Shown: positions 37,673 to 46,583, numbered from the stretch's first letter. The stretch: DNA of 64,000 bases from Semisulcospira habei (GCA_036245525.1 BTPG01000004.1:210156912-210220911), one strand, 5' to 3'. Translations and numbers: made by a program. Notes: generated from the letters alone by a model not told the origin.

Positions 37673-38039
37673 TTAATATCTAAATGAATGTATAAATCAG
37701 TGAATTAATGAATGCATAAATGACTGATTAAATGAATGAATCTAGATAACAGATTTTATGAAAACATCAAAATGAGAGACATACTGAATGTATACAAATG
37801 CAATTTTATGACTAATATACTAAAACTTCATTTGGCACTTTCACACTTGATAATGGCAATATATTTTATTACACTGATTTTCTGTTGTTCATTTAATTTT
37901 TATTTTCATTTTCTTGTTTTAATACCAGATGGCAGAGTTGGACGAAGTATCCAAACCAGACATTCCCTACCCATATGAAATGGTGTGGAGAGGGAATGCC
38001 AGTCGTGCCAACCCTTGGAACCCTGCTGGATATGTATGA
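20941..38039 (+). CDS. Aldo-keto reductase (YajO/IolS-like), 8 exons, intact copy
   Basis: Exons: 20941-21051, 22268-22392, 22864-23017, 32942-33115, 34838-34935, 36700-36869, 37474-37613, 37929-38039. They join in frame to a 360-residue (alpha/beta)8-barrel oxidoreductase, predicted cytosolic and NADPH-dependent by family. Asp59 and Tyr64 (FIDTANIYG), Lys90 (IATK) and His132 (LYQ|THMWD) form the AKR catalytic tetrad. Residue 300 onward carries the nucleotide-binding type sequence SVIIGATKM. The substrate cannot be read from sequence. All introns start GT and end AG. Intron 3 (9.9 kb) holds a DIRS element, and other introns hold MITEs and LINE pieces. The start ATG has a good context (GAAAATGG), and its first 37 residues match the paralogue. 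The exon 2 start is the least certain boundary (weak pyrimidine tract). Confidence 0.9.
21695..21899. mobile_element. Palindromic MITE, family A, in AKR intron 1
   Basis: 205 bp between TTAA at 21691-21694 and 21900-21903. The hairpin core is about 21783-21854. The orthologous element in copy 2 is 52404-52604, so the insertion predates the duplication. Confidence 0.8.
22268..22392 (+). CDS. AKR exon 2
   Basis: Codes residues 38-78 plus two bases of codon 79, with catalytic Asp59 and Tyr64. The donor is GTTTGT. The acceptor CCTGGCCAG is chosen because it gives phase 0 to phase 0 with exon 1, and the copy 2 counterpart has the same length (125 bp). Confidence 0.82.
22573..22660. repeat. Hairpin with CTACAGCCACAG loop repeats, AKR intron 2
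   Basis: Arms of about 25 bp (AAAGACCATCATTTAGGTGG and complement) enclose a small array of ACAGCC/ACAGTC units. The same structure is kept in copy 2 at 54102-54190. Confidence 0.65.
22864..23017 (+). CDS. AKR exon 3
   Basis: Codes residues 79-130, including catalytic Lys90 and ending DLYQ. The acceptor is TTGTTCTTCCAG and the donor GTAGCC. It is nearly identical to 54393-54546. Confidence 0.92.
23086..23375. repeat. Tandem 99 bp partial MITE units plus a diverged family A hairpin
   Basis: Two 99 bp units (start about 23086 and 23185), each carrying half of the family A hairpin, precede a diverged hairpin at 23283-23372. Copy 2 has a single unit at 54615-54720, so the extra unit arose in copy 1 or was lost from copy 2. 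Confidence 0.6.
24420..24545 (+). pseudogene. LINE C-terminal relic
   Basis: Reads like the last codons of a LINE ORF ([14 protein letters not shown] sequence and [12 protein letters not shown]). It is a short 5'-truncated fragment. Confidence 0.5.
24571..24960 (-). pseudogene. L2-type LINE 3' fragment with (CA)n
   Basis: Minus-strand 3' end with an (ATT)n tail at 24571, the GCGCTTAGAGCTACTTT block, a long (CA)n array at about 24683-24763 and remains of the ORF end ([14 protein letters not shown]). It is the same family as the + strand insertion at 33683-34163. Confidence 0.7.
24960..26540. other. A/C-rich, T-poor stretch with repeated CTGCAGGGA-type motifs
   Basis: 24960-25660 and 26140-26540 are strikingly poor in T on the + strand. 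Between them, 25660-26000 repeats a pattern of pyrimidines, GCAG, GGAC and CCTTGTGCAT at irregular ~55-65 bp spacing. I cannot assign a function or family. Confidence 0.4.
27211..27417 (+). repeat. DIRS left inverted terminal repeat
   Basis: Reverse complement of about 32705-32933: shared blocks include GTTACGGATAACAGCC, GGGTGCCGTGACCTGGT and GATGTCATTAC. The outer end reads GTTTCCTCAAAAAC. Confidence 0.92.
27480..27870 (+). repeat. 102 bp tandem repeat in DIRS leader
   Basis: About four units with starts of the CCTATGCTTCGCC block at 27520, 27622, 27724 and 27824. The 102 bp period is 34 codons, so a 145-codon frame (27436-27873) stays open through the array until a short deletion in the last unit. 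Confidence 0.75.
28829..30390 (+). pseudogene. DIRS 5' coding region (possible gag), unrecognised
   Basis: Long overlapping frames (28829-29332, 28908-30035, 29404-30489) rich in Ser, Pro, Arg and Leu, produced by very GC-rich sequence. The position before the RT suggests gag, but I see no zinc knuckle or other motif. Which frame is real is uncertain. Confidence 0.4.
30395..30800 (+). pseudogene. DIRS reverse transcriptase relic
   Basis: [11 protein letters not shown] (first catalytic Asp) is followed, after a frame change near 30480, by a segment ending in YVDDLL at 30594-30611. The two Asp of the catalytic box are present. Small indels interrupt the frame. Confidence 0.75.
31020..31175 (+). 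pseudogene. DIRS RNase H relic
   Basis: [12 protein letters not shown] at 31034-31069, followed by NWLELQAI, is the usual DIRS RNase H signature: catalytic Asp, then Glu about 30 residues on. It lies directly downstream of the RT. Confidence 0.75.
31620..32469 (+). pseudogene. DIRS tyrosine recombinase (YR)
   Basis: This family integrates a circular DNA intermediate without a DDE integrase. A first catalytic Arg is seen in TASRMSEL (Arg at 31871-31873). A 177-codon open frame (31936-32469) then carries HEVR (His 32254-32256, Arg 32263-32265) and the nucleophile Tyr in FYLR (32362-32364). The conserved context (AHx[15 protein letters not shown]) is typical of DIRS/Ngaro recombinases. The join between the two parts is out of frame, so this copy is probably inactive. 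Confidence 0.85.
32578..32666 (+). repeat. DIRS internal complementary region (circle junction copy)
   Basis: The left half (to 32610) is the complement of the left terminus. The right half (from 32614) is the complement of the right terminus, with one mismatch seen. They meet at AAA (32611-32613), the complement of the TTT at the insertion borders. Confidence 0.9.
32705..32933 (+). repeat. DIRS right inverted terminal repeat
   Basis: Complement of the left repeat, extended at its outer end by GTATTTTTC to AAATTAA, which is absent from the left end. The terminal repeats are therefore of unequal length, as in DIRS elements. Confidence 0.9.
32942..33115 (+). CDS. AKR exon 4
   Basis: 58 codons (131-188) beginning THMWDD with catalytic His132. 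The acceptor AG lies eight bases downstream of the DIRS right end, and most of the normal pyrimidine tract is replaced by element sequence. The donor is GTATGT. Confidence 0.92.
33190..33290. mobile_element. Palindromic MITE, family A, AKR intron 4
   Basis: Hairpin with arms about 33192-33236 and 33241-33288. The matching element in copy 2 is at 56095-56190. Confidence 0.75.
33440..33682 (+). pseudogene. Old LINE C-terminal relic, shared by both copies
   Basis: Degenerate post-RT LINE sequence ([13 protein letters not shown] around 33570-33600). It continues at 34164-34260 after a later insertion. The copy 2 equivalent at 56330-56800 is longer and better preserved, so it predates the duplication. 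Confidence 0.6.
33683..34163 (+). mobile_element. L2-type LINE 3' fragment with target duplication
   Basis: A 481 bp 5'-truncated LINE end ([24 protein letters not shown]), a GT-rich stretch, the GCGCTTAGAGCTACTTT block and an (ATT)n tail. ATCACAT flanks it at 33676-33682 and 34164-34170, and copy 2 has one ATCACAT at the same point. Confidence 0.85.
34838..34935 (+). CDS. AKR exon 5
   Basis: 98 bp coding [15 protein letters not shown] through GVLPWSPLK, the conserved substrate-barrel segment. Acceptor ATTTCAG, donor GTAAGT. Confidence 0.92.
34985..35055. mobile_element. Decayed family A hairpin, AKR intron 5
   Basis: Imperfect hairpin (TTCAAGGATGGTGCCAAAATAG and partner). The counterpart is at 57583-57650 in copy 2. 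Confidence 0.6.
35140..36118 (+). repeat. Unclassified repeat family M, copy 1, with internal ~150-180 bp units
   Basis: Units repeat the order: TACCTGAT, AAGACCTTTCTA, GACC..., AAGGTCAAGGGTCA. The left end near 35150-35250 has TCCGTCC and AGACTGTTCAAGCTACAG. Copies in the opposite direction are at 38868-40385 and 47580-48425. No clear ORF. Confidence 0.7.
36700..36869 (+). CDS. AKR exon 6
   Basis: 170 bp starting [13 protein letters not shown] sequence ([17 protein letters not shown]) and ending in LEKIAKNK. Acceptor TTTCCACAG, donor GTAAGG. The paralogue has a nonsense codon here. Confidence 0.92.
36985..37105. mobile_element. Palindromic MITE, family A, AKR intron 6
   Basis: Hairpin with a duplicated inner arm (GTCAGAATAGCTTG occurs twice, near 37012 and 37034) before the single right arm. 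A decayed counterpart lies at 58980-59030. Confidence 0.65.
37474..37613 (+). CDS. AKR exon 7
   Basis: 140 bp coding [14 protein letters not shown] and [12 protein letters not shown], the family's C-terminal cofactor-binding region. Acceptor CTTGCAG, donor GTAACT. No counterpart is found in copy 2. Confidence 0.92.
37929..38039 (+). CDS. AKR exon 8 and stop
   Basis: 36 codons plus TGA, starting [20 protein letters not shown]. The acceptor is AATACCAG. No counterpart is found in copy 2. Confidence 0.9.
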   Translation: MAELDEVSKPDIPYPYEMVWRGNASRANPWNPAGYV

Positions 38040-38269
38040 TGTGGCGCGTGAAAACAAAATGGCCTCAGCTCAAAGTCTGCCATAGTGGGCCCACACACAG
38101 GCCAACTATGGCCAGCATTGCCTTGATAATCTTTGGCTTTTGAGCACTTGTATGTCATTGCTTTGGAAAAAGCACACTCAAACATTCTCAGAGCGTATTT
38201 GTAGAAGTTTAAACTGTAATGGACTAGCAAGTTCACCTGATCCATGTTTTAGACACAAATAGTGTGAAA

Positions 38270-38365
38270 GTGTTGACCTTTCGGCTGTCGGTAGCAGATT
38301 TTATTGCAATGATTTCTGCAGGTTTGATAGTGACAAGAAACTGCTACTGGCAGCCAGAGAGTTAA
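38270..38365. mobile_element. Short palindromic MITE, family B, in AKR 3' UTR
   Basis: Hairpin of GGCTGTCGGTAGCAG and CTGCTACTGGCAGCC arms, ending in GAGAGTTAA. It lies downstream of the AKR stop. Confidence 0.55.
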
Positions 38366-38514
38366 CGAACTAACTATTTGTTTGTGATTAGATGGAATAG
38401 GTACAGATAGATTTTTGTTAAACTTACACATTTTGTACAGTGATATTTTGTGATTTTTTTCCTGGTCACTATTCCTGCCATAACAACCAGCATTGCCTGA
38501 TTTGAAGGCTTTAA

Positions 38515-38600
38515 CCCTTTGGCTGTTGGAAGCAGTTTTTGTTACAATGATTCCTGAAGGAATAATCCTGACAAAAACCGCTACCAACAGCCAAAGGTTA
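38515..38600. mobile_element. Short palindromic MITE, family B, in AKR 3' UTR
   Basis: Hairpin between TTAA tetranucleotides; arms include CCTTTGGCTGTTGGAAGC and the near complement ACCAACAGCCAAAGG. Confidence 0.6.
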
Positions 38601-38714
38601 AACTGATGTGCCACCGATCTGATGTCAGTTGGATGCTTTTTTATCACACAGTATGTGTCTGCTTGAACAATTTTGTTTGACTGTTAACAGAGCTTTGTAT
38701 TAGTCAGTTTGAGA

Positions 38715-38720
38715 AATAAA
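38715..38720 (+). promoter_or_regulatory. Candidate AKR polyadenylation signal
   Basis: AATAAA, 676 bp after the stop codon, in AT-rich sequence. It is the first strong hexamer that I found downstream of the stop. Confidence 0.45.
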
Positions 38721-38867
38721 GAGACATCTGTACTAAGAAAGTTTATTTGTTACTGTCATTTCTACTGTCTCCATAATTGTTATAAAGGAGTATTTTCAGA
38801 TTTTTAACAGTATACATGCTGGTAGATATGCTAAAAACAAGAAAGGCAACAGTCCACATAATAAGTA

Positions 38868-40385
38868 TGCCTTTTGTGACCTTGACCTTTCCAACAGGTC
38901 ACTGATTGAGCAAGTGTTCAAGTGTCTAAACATAAGTTCAGGGCTGGCTTTTGTACCAGCTAGTTCTCTCAAAATGCATGCATTTTTTACAAATTTGTCG
39001 ACCCTCTGTGACCCTTGACCTTTGTGAGGGGTCAACTAAATTAGTATGCATAGCAAGGACTGCAAAAACTTTGATAAAAACTACAATATATATTCTATCA
39101 AAAACTGGCATTTTTCACACACTTGCCAACCTCCTGTGACCCTTGATCTTTCTGAGAGGTCATCCAAATTAGTATGTATAGAAAGGCCTAATCACCAGGT
39201 ATCATGTTTGGGTTTGAAGTTGAAAATAGTATTGAGAAAAAGCAGGTTTTGTCAAAATACGGCTATTTCTGACCTATTTCTGGACCGACATGACCTCTGC
39301 GAGGGGACCACTAAATTAGTATGCATAGAAAGGCCTTATCGTAAGCTACCTTTGAAAAGTTTGCAAAAACTTTTGATAACAAGAATGCTCACGTGCATGA
39401 CCGATCAAAATAATTAATCAAACCTTTGTGACCTTGACCTTTCCATCACTGAAATAAGCAAGTGTTCAAACACAAGGCAAGGGTTGGCCTTGTACCTGCA
39501 AAATCTCACAATTTACACATTTTTCACTTTTGTCAACCTCCCATGACCTTGACCTTTGTGAGTAGGGAACCAAATTAGTATGCATAGAAAGGTCTTATCA
39601 TCAGCTACCTTTCTGGTTGAATAGTTTTGCAAAAATGCAATTATACCAAAATAATTGCAATTCTATCAAAAAACAGACATTTGTCACACTTGTGACCCTT
39701 GACCTTTCCGAGGGATCATCCAAATTAGTATGCATTGGAAGGTCTTGCCATCAGGTGTCTCTTTGCCAGGTTTTGATGGAAGTTGTAGATAGTAAGATAA
39801 TATATAAGACAAAAAACCTTTTTGTGTCAATAATGGCTATTTGTGACCTATTTTCTGATCTCTTGTGACCCTTGATCTAAGGGGTCATCCAAATTAGTAT
39901 GCATACTATAGGAAGGTCTGTTACCATCAGGTATCTATGTACCAAGTTTCGGTTTGAAGTTGTGAGTGGTATTTGTAAAAAAAAAAAAACCACACATCTT
40001 TTGTCAAAATATGGCTGTTTTGGCCTATTTCCTGATCTCTTGTGACCCGTCACCTTTCCGAGGGATCACCAAATTAGTATGCATAGAAAGGTCTTATCGC
40101 CAGGTATCTTTGTACCAAGTTTGGGTTTGAAGTTGCCAGTAGTATTTGAAAAAACAGTTTTGTCAAAATATGGTATTTTTTACCTATTTATTTTTTATTC
40201 CCTGTAACCTTGACCTGTGAGAGAGGTCACTCAAATTGATATGTTTAGAAAGGTCTTGCCACACATTGATATGTTTAGAAAGGTCTTGCCACAAAGTATC
40301 CTTGGGCCAAGTTTGAGTGTAGCTTGAATAGTCACTGAGAAAATGACAAAGTTAAAGTTTACCATGGACGCCGGACAGACGATGG
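38868..40385 (-). repeat. Unclassified repeat family M, copy 2
   Basis: Reverse orientation relative to 35140-36118. AAATTAGTATGCATAG-type blocks recur near 39038, 39167, 39313, 39572, 39722, 39892 and 40072, each with TGACC...TTGACCTTT upstream. The far end carries GCCGGACAGACGATGG, matching the TCCGTCC end of copy 1. Confidence 0.75.
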
Positions 40386-40552
40386 ATGGCCCATTACATA
40401 CACTCACTTTTCCTATTGCACGTGAGCCAATAAACTGAAAAAGATTCTCATAGAAATAACCTGTATGTGACTTTTAACATAAGACGTCATTATGGCTAAA
40501 TCTGCTGCCCTAGTTTGTCTCATGGTGTCATAACAACCATCTACATTTGAAC

Positions 40553-41527
40553 GTGGGCAAGACTGAGGAGATGGTAGTCGACTTTCGGAAGCCTGGCAGT
40601 GGGCCAACTTCCGGGAGCCCACGCCTCCCACCTCCTCCGCCGCTGGTGATTCAGTGATGGCACTTTTGTCACTCGCACATTTGTTTACAAATACCTAGGG
40701 ACCTTGATTGATTCCCGGCTATCCTCCATCGACAACACAGACCTCGGAAAGCCCAAGGGCCAGGGAGACTGTATATGCTGTGCAAACTCCGCTCCTTTGA
40801 TGTAAGCCCCAAAATCCTCAGGGAGTTCTACCTCTGCTTTATAGAAAGCCTTCTCAATTTTTCCTTTGTCTTATGGTTCGGCTCCCTGGGCGAGAAGAAC
40901 TTGAGGAAGCTGAACAAGATAGCCAGGCTTAGTGAGAAAATCGTTGGGGGCAGGTTGGAGAGCCTTGACGGCCTCTACAGGACGAGAATGATACGCAAGG
41001 GCCTGAGGCTGGCAGCTGACGCTTCCCACTGCCGTTCTAAGCACCTTCAAAAGCCCCCGTCTGGCCGTAGGTTCAAGGCTCCTCTTGTTAAAACCAAACG
41101 CTACAAGGGCAGCTTTGTAACCTCGGCCATCCGTCTCCTAAATGAGGAGTGTGTTAACTAGCATATCTCTCTCTCTTCTTGTTGACGCCGTCGAGGAACT
41201 TGCACCTCAGATGTCGCAGTGGCATCTTGCAAGAGGTAGACTTACTCCTATACCACTGACACTGTGGTCATGTGGTGGGTTGTGTGTGTGTGTGTTTTTC
41301 TTTTGGGTGGGGGGGGGGGGGGCATTTTGTTTTGTCTGTCGGGGGTGAGGGGGGGGGGGGGAAGGGACAGAAGATGGATGAGATACTGAGCAGTGTGTGA
41401 ATATTTTTTTTTCTTAAACACCATTGTCATACTGTGGCTGAAACCATACGCGCGCATGTGATCCCAACGAAAGAAAATTTGTCGGCCATACTGACACAAT
41501 AAAGGTTTTGAATTGAATTGAATTGAA
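40553..41527 (+). pseudogene. L2/Rex1-like LINE 3' part
   Basis: Starts near the end of the RT (KTEEMVVDFRKPGS), with a 128-codon frame at 40775-41161 for the C-terminal region (LCKLRSFDVSPKILREFY, GLYRTRMIRKGLRLAAD). It has a GC-simple 3' UTR and a (TTGAA)n tail at about 41508-41527. It is related in style to the LINE at 2816-4790 but not the same copy. 5'-truncated. Confidence 0.8.
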
Positions 41528-41528
41528 T

Positions 41529-41705
41529 ACCCCCATTTTACCAGTACGCAAAATTATCATAACAATTGCTTATGTCATACTCCTCTGTTTAAATAGTTTT
41601 GTTGCCAGTTTTCTAAGCAAAGTATGCATATTGAGCATAAACATTTGTGATCATTTTATTAATTTCAATGTGACCCATCAATTTAATTGTAATTCTTTTT
41701 AGTTA
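41529..41705 (+). repeat. Left arm of a ~180 bp inverted repeat pair
   Basis: Begins TACCCCCATTTTACCAGTAC and is complementary, with indels, to 44502-44696. Shared blocks include ATATGCATATTGAGCATAAA-type and ATTAATTTCAATGTGACC. The arms enclose about 2.8 kb. Confidence 0.7.
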
Positions 41706-41721
41706 AAGCATGTTTAACAGG

Positions 41722-43230
41722 GGCTGCCGCTGAAGCTTCTACCGTCTGCACATTCAGCAGTCTTGTCAAACTTGGGGAAGGTGTACCTCAGGGAGATGTT
41801 GTGACTGATGCTCTTCTTTCTCTTGTTCATTAATGACATCAGTACAACAGTACCAAGGTTCGTCTCGAACATCCTCCATGCGGACGACTTTGCAGTGTGG
41901 AGCGCAGCAGATCATAAAGAAATAGCATCCTGCAGAATCCATGATGCTGCCAATAGAGTCAGCAGCTGGACTGAACGATGGCCACTCAAACTGAGCTAGA
42001 CCATCTCTTTCAATCAGATGGAAGAGGTCACCTTGAAACTTGAGACCTTCCTGTACCAAAGACAGACAGGCCAGCTTTACTGGCAACTAATAAATTACTG
42101 GATTCACATGGAGGCCTCACATCGAGGTCATGGAACCTAGAGCTTCGAAAAAAAAGTCTCTGATGAAGAAACTGGTGGGGACCACAATGGCGCAAATTAC
42201 AGCATCCTGGCGCAAGCAAACACCTGCTCGGTCAGACCATTAGTGCGGTACCAAGATACATTGACAACATGAAACACTGCCTGCAAAACCAAAAAAAGCC
42301 AGGCTTGACAAGATGCAGAACATGGGTCATTCTCATGATGCAGTAACATTCTTAGAGCCATCTGGAGCACCCCAATTTAGGAAATGGAGTATATTGGAGC
42401 TACTGGAACGCAGAACAGCACACACGATGAAGAGACTTACTAAACACCGACAGCATGGGAGACTACAGGAGCAGACCAAGAACCGTCAGAAACGCCCAAG
42501 TCCGAACCGCCAACTGAAAGTCCTGCAAAGGGCTAAAACTGACGTCCTGGAACCAAGCCCAAAGATGTGTGAAGAGCTCCCTTTAGATACATACCTGGAC
42601 ATCGCGAAAGAGCCTTCTAGACAACATAAACAATGTTCCAGGACTCTTTGCCAAAGGTCGCGGCACTGCACAAAGCCATCTCCCTGGAGATTATGCACAA
42701 GCGCTACCCTCACATCAGCTGTGGCACCGCACAAGACGCCGTGCGGAATGAAGGAAGTGGTGTGTACATCTGTTGTGCAGACCGCACTACTACCTCCCTC
42801 TCCTTACCAGCTGGCGGCAGCAGCTCCAACTATCGTACAGATCTGCAGGTGCTCAACGCAGCATCAGAGCTCTAGCTAGGGAAAGGCAGCAGCTTGATCC
42901 ACTGATCTCACCGGGAAGCTTCAAAAGTTCAAGATAGACTGGATGCCCTGTCCACAAAATAGTGCTGCAGTGGATTCCAGTGCATTCTGGAGTAGCTGGG
43001 AATGGAGAGGCTGACAGCCTGGCCAGAGCAGGCGCCAGACTACCTCAAGATCACAACCTCCTGTAAAGAAACCAAGACACTACAGCAACAAAGTGATTGG
43101 CAACAGCAGAATGGCGGCTGCAGCCAGTGGGCAGATGACATCAACAAGCTGAACAGGGAGAGCCAGGCCACCATCTTTCATCTACGCACTGATTGCTCTG
43201 GACAGGGTCCGTACAGAAAAGCAGGGACGA
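41722..43230 (+). pseudogene. I-like LINE with RNase H domain, decayed
   Basis: Many stops and shifts, but the order is clear. EGVPQGDV and HADDFAV (RT catalytic block, about 41775-41900) come first. Then a long degenerate C-terminal region follows, and QWIPVHSGVAGNGEADSLA (about 42965-43025), the end of an RNase H domain. RNase H downstream of RT is a feature of I/Ingi-type LINEs and separates this from the L2-like copies nearby. Confidence 0.75.
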
Positions 43231-44061
43231 AGTTCACAAACTTTTCATAAACGTTTCACAAACCCAAACTGAAGCCTGAAGGTTTACACACTTTAATCAG
43301 ATGACTGTATCAGCAGCTCATTTGAAGCTTTCGTGCCTAATGCATGAAGAGATACCAAAATAAAAGAACACTTAGCGAATGGCGGAGCTCGGTAGAAGCG
43401 TAAACAACCAATCAGAATGTTCGGCAGAAAGGCCATGCAGTCACTTTATGATCAGAGCTAAATATAGATCACTTGCAACAAGCGTCAGCATGATCGTTCT
43501 CAGTGGAATAGTCGTCACAATTTGGGGGAGAAAAGAAAGAAGTAGACAAAAGTTTGCCAGCACTTTGTCATTTTTTACAACTGAAATTGACAGACTTTCC
43601 AGGGCCCTGAAAAAGCTTTCACAAATGTTCACAGACCGTACGGACCCTGCTGGACGAACCTCGTGAGACTGGGTCATGCGGAAATAGCCCTATGCAAATT
43701 TGGCGTAGAAAATCAGTCTCCATAGCACATTCTCCAAAACTGTCCATACAGAGAAGCGGTCCGCTGGCAGTTCTGACCAGAAGACACGCTCCTGTACAAC
43801 AAACTCTGAAAACATGCTGCCCAGCTCTTGACAGTTCACTTATTGGCAGCCAGAACAATATAAGATTTAAAGACTTAGGAATTGAACGTTGCAGAAGAAG
43901 AAGGTGGAAGTGGTGATCTCGTGGTGGACATGTGGAAACTTAAGTATTTTGATAACATTGTTTTGGCTGTTAGGAACCATGAAACTTTATTACGCATATT
44001 CATATTTACACATTTCTAGACGAAAATAAATGAAAGGAAAAAGGGAGACCTTACTAGACCC

Positions 44062-44449
44062 ACCCCACCCGGGTCTGCCCTGGGGGACTTGGGTGGGGTT
44101 AGATACTTTTTAGTTCCCAGGGTCACCCTGGTCAGCCCCACAGGGTGAGTTTTTCTCTCTATTCTGGGGCATGTGTTTCTGTCTACCCGAGGTCCATTCT
44201 CCTGTATTTGCCTTTTTAAAACTCTCCCTACTGTCTGCACTGCCTGTAGCTCTTGATATTGGATGTGTGTTGCTAAATGGTCTTAGCTTTATTTAGGCCC
44301 CATGTGTTAGGTTTATTTAATGTATTTGACCGGCTGGCGACATACATTCAATGTTCTGTTTAGTTTTTTTTTTCACAAGCAGTGCAGGCACGTCCTGAGA
44401 AAGCCTTGTTGCTGTCGGGACGTTAAGCAATGTACAATCAGTACAATCA
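44062..44449 (+). mobile_element. Short retroposon with 14 bp target duplication
   Basis: ACCTTACTAGACCC flanks a 388 bp insert at 44048-44061 and 44450-44463. The insert ends GGGACGTTAAGC, then a short GTACAATCA repeat, as SINE or LINE 3' tails do. I see no tRNA promoter boxes, so SINE versus truncated LINE is open. Confidence 0.7.
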
Positions 44450-44501
44450 ACCTTACTAGACCCGCCTTACGCTAGGTAAAATATCACCTAAAAGACCAGC
44501 C

Positions 44502-44696
44502 AGTTAAAAATAGTTACAATTAAATTGATTGGTCACATTGAAATTAATGAAATGATCACAAATTTTTATGCTCAATATGCATATTTTTTAAAGAAAACTG
44601 GCAACAAAAAATATTTCAATAGAGGAGTATATATATGACGTAATATGATCATTTTGCGTTCCTTTGCGTACTGGTTAAAATGGGGGTAGGGCAGAA
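44502..44696 (-). repeat. Right arm of the ~180 bp inverted repeat pair
   Basis: Complement of 41529-41705, ending in AAAATGGGGGTAGGG. A related GGGGTAGGG...CCACTGTGGC block recurs at about 45042-45100, so the family has a further partial copy. Confidence 0.65.
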
Positions 44697-44699
44697 GAT

Positions 44700-45840
44700 T
44701 CAGCCACTGTGGCCCCTAAATGCATCACAGCATCATAAAATCAGGTTGGGAGTAAATGTGGTACTCTATCCTAACCAATAAAACCTTTTTTTTAAAAAGA
44801 CCTATCGGCTGTATACAAAATTTCTGAGGGCATCGGAAACAACGTACGTTTCCCAATTCGGCAATTTTAAATGGGAAAAAGCTAGCATTCACCACGAACG
44901 TATCGTAAAGGATGCCGACTTTCCTAATTTTCCTGCACTTTATGCTCACATTATTGAAACTTAATAGGTAAAGAGAGGTCAAAATGAAATGGAATAACCT
45001 TAGTAATTTGTTTCTAATTAATTTTGTGTATTTTTACAACTTGGGGGTAGGGATACAAAATCAACCACTGTGGCACTCACAGTGATCACAGCACCACCTA
45101 GTCAAGTTTATAATAATTGTGACATCCTGTTTTTAATGATGTAAGCCTGAAGATGGACTGCCAGTGCTATAGAAAATGAATATAAAAGGCATCTGACACA
45201 TTATTTTTGTCTTTTTTATTTTGCGATTTCGCGGAAATGGTCGTTTACTGGGTGCACAAATACCTTCACTGTGAGCTAGAGATTCAATATTTTTTTTCAT
45301 TCTGGTTTTTTTTGTGTGTGCAAAGGACGCAGAAGGTGTGCCTTAACATAATGTTGCCTGATTTGGGCTTCTGGGATGAATTCTGATTTACTTAGAGGAA
45401 AATGTTTCTCAACCTCATTTTAGCATCCGTGAAGAGCGTGAATGGGGGTACTCTTGCGCCATGGGCTATATCTCCGGTGTGTTCCTAAGTATTTTAGGGG
45501 AACATGGCTTAAACATCGCAGGACATACTAAGGTACACTTTGAAGCCCATCTTATAGAGTACTGGGGTGGGGGGGGGGGGGGGGTGCACGGTAGACCGAG
45601 CTAGTTCTTGGACTAAGACTACCGGAGAAAAACACTCCCATCTCCGAAAGAGAAATGCACCCATGAACAAAATCTGTGCACAAATGCAGCGAACTGAAAT
45701 CAGTGCCCATTTTGCACGATTTTTTAAAAATATTTTTTTAAAATCTAGGTTCAAGCTTACATGGTAAAATTGTAATATAGGTCTTTCCCTCTGACTAACA
45801 AAGAGGTGATTCTGATTATTGAAGTATCAACGCATGAGCA
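44700..45840. other. Intergenic stretch, no gene seen
   Basis: AT-rich, with a poly-G tract near 45566-45585 and one partial copy of the inverted-repeat flank. No coding signal. Confidence 0.4.
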
Positions 45841-45879
45841 CTCGATTGACAAGTCAGCCCGTCTCTTCAACTTGTGGCC

Positions 45880-46195
45880 GTGCTATCCTCGGCTGCACGA
45901 TTTCTTTATGAGGGTACATTTAAAAACCAGTGACGCATAGATATCGCCAAATATGGTGTGTGTGATTGTGGGCAGGAGGATCAGACTCCAGAACATTTTC
46001 TGCAAACTTGCTCAGTCTTCAGTCTTCTACGCCGACAGACGCGGACGCAAGGAACGCTGATGTACGCCTCAACACAGAGCTCTGGGGACCCGCCACAGAT
46101 CTCCCCATGACGGCCCAGTTTAGATCAGTGAGGGTTCGTTTGAGGCGAACGACTCCCAACAACGCGAAGGTACGGCGGATAACCAGCTTTGACAA
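45880..46195 (+). pseudogene. I-like LINE C-terminal zinc motif relic
   Basis: The + frame around 45955-46015 reads CDCGQEDQTPEHFLQTC, the Cys/His motif found after RNase H in I-type LINEs. It then continues with LLRRQTR. It may be the detached 3' part of the element at 41722-43230 or a separate copy. Confidence 0.6.
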
Positions 46196-46212
46196 CACTA
46201 GCATAGACAACA

Positions 46213-46282
46213 CTTCAGACATCTCCAAGAGGCATAGATCCTCATGAACCCGAAGGACTCATGAGGATGTATGCCTCTTGGC
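46213..46282. mobile_element. Palindromic MITE, family C
   Basis: Hairpin CCAAGAGGCATAGATCCTCA, short centre, then the complement ending GCCTCTTGG. Other copies are at 49811-49871, 55209-55270 and 62445-62505. Confidence 0.65.
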
Positions 46283-46583
46283 GATGTTTGGAGTGTTGTC
46301 TATGTTTATGGTACAAGCTGGTTCTCAACCGCGATTTTGCTCTCTTTCGATGTCAGTTATCGTTTGTTGCGAAGGAAACTCACTAATATCCAGACTCAAA
46401 GTGTTGCACAATCGAACGCAGAAGAAGAATGACATGGGACGTGAATTCGTTAATCGATGAATACATTAATTGACGTTTTCAACCGGGACTAAAATACATC
46501 TGGGAAAAATTAAGTCTGTTGTCAGTGTTACACACCAAGCTGTAGCACGCCCCAGCCTGTCACAAGAACCTTTCCGGTCTCGA

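Larger units (their letters stand above)
20620..38040 (+). repeat. Segmental duplication, copy 1
   Basis: Homologous in order to about 51355-59065: upstream flank, exons 1-6, most introns and several intronic MITEs. Differences are mainly later insertions (DIRS, LINE fragments and a 3.2 kb block in copy 1; a SINE and LINE in copy 2). Confidence 0.88.

Noticed and set aside
41248..41499. Pro/Thr-rich minus-strand frame
   Set aside because: Antisense of G-runs in the 3' UTR of a LINE relic.
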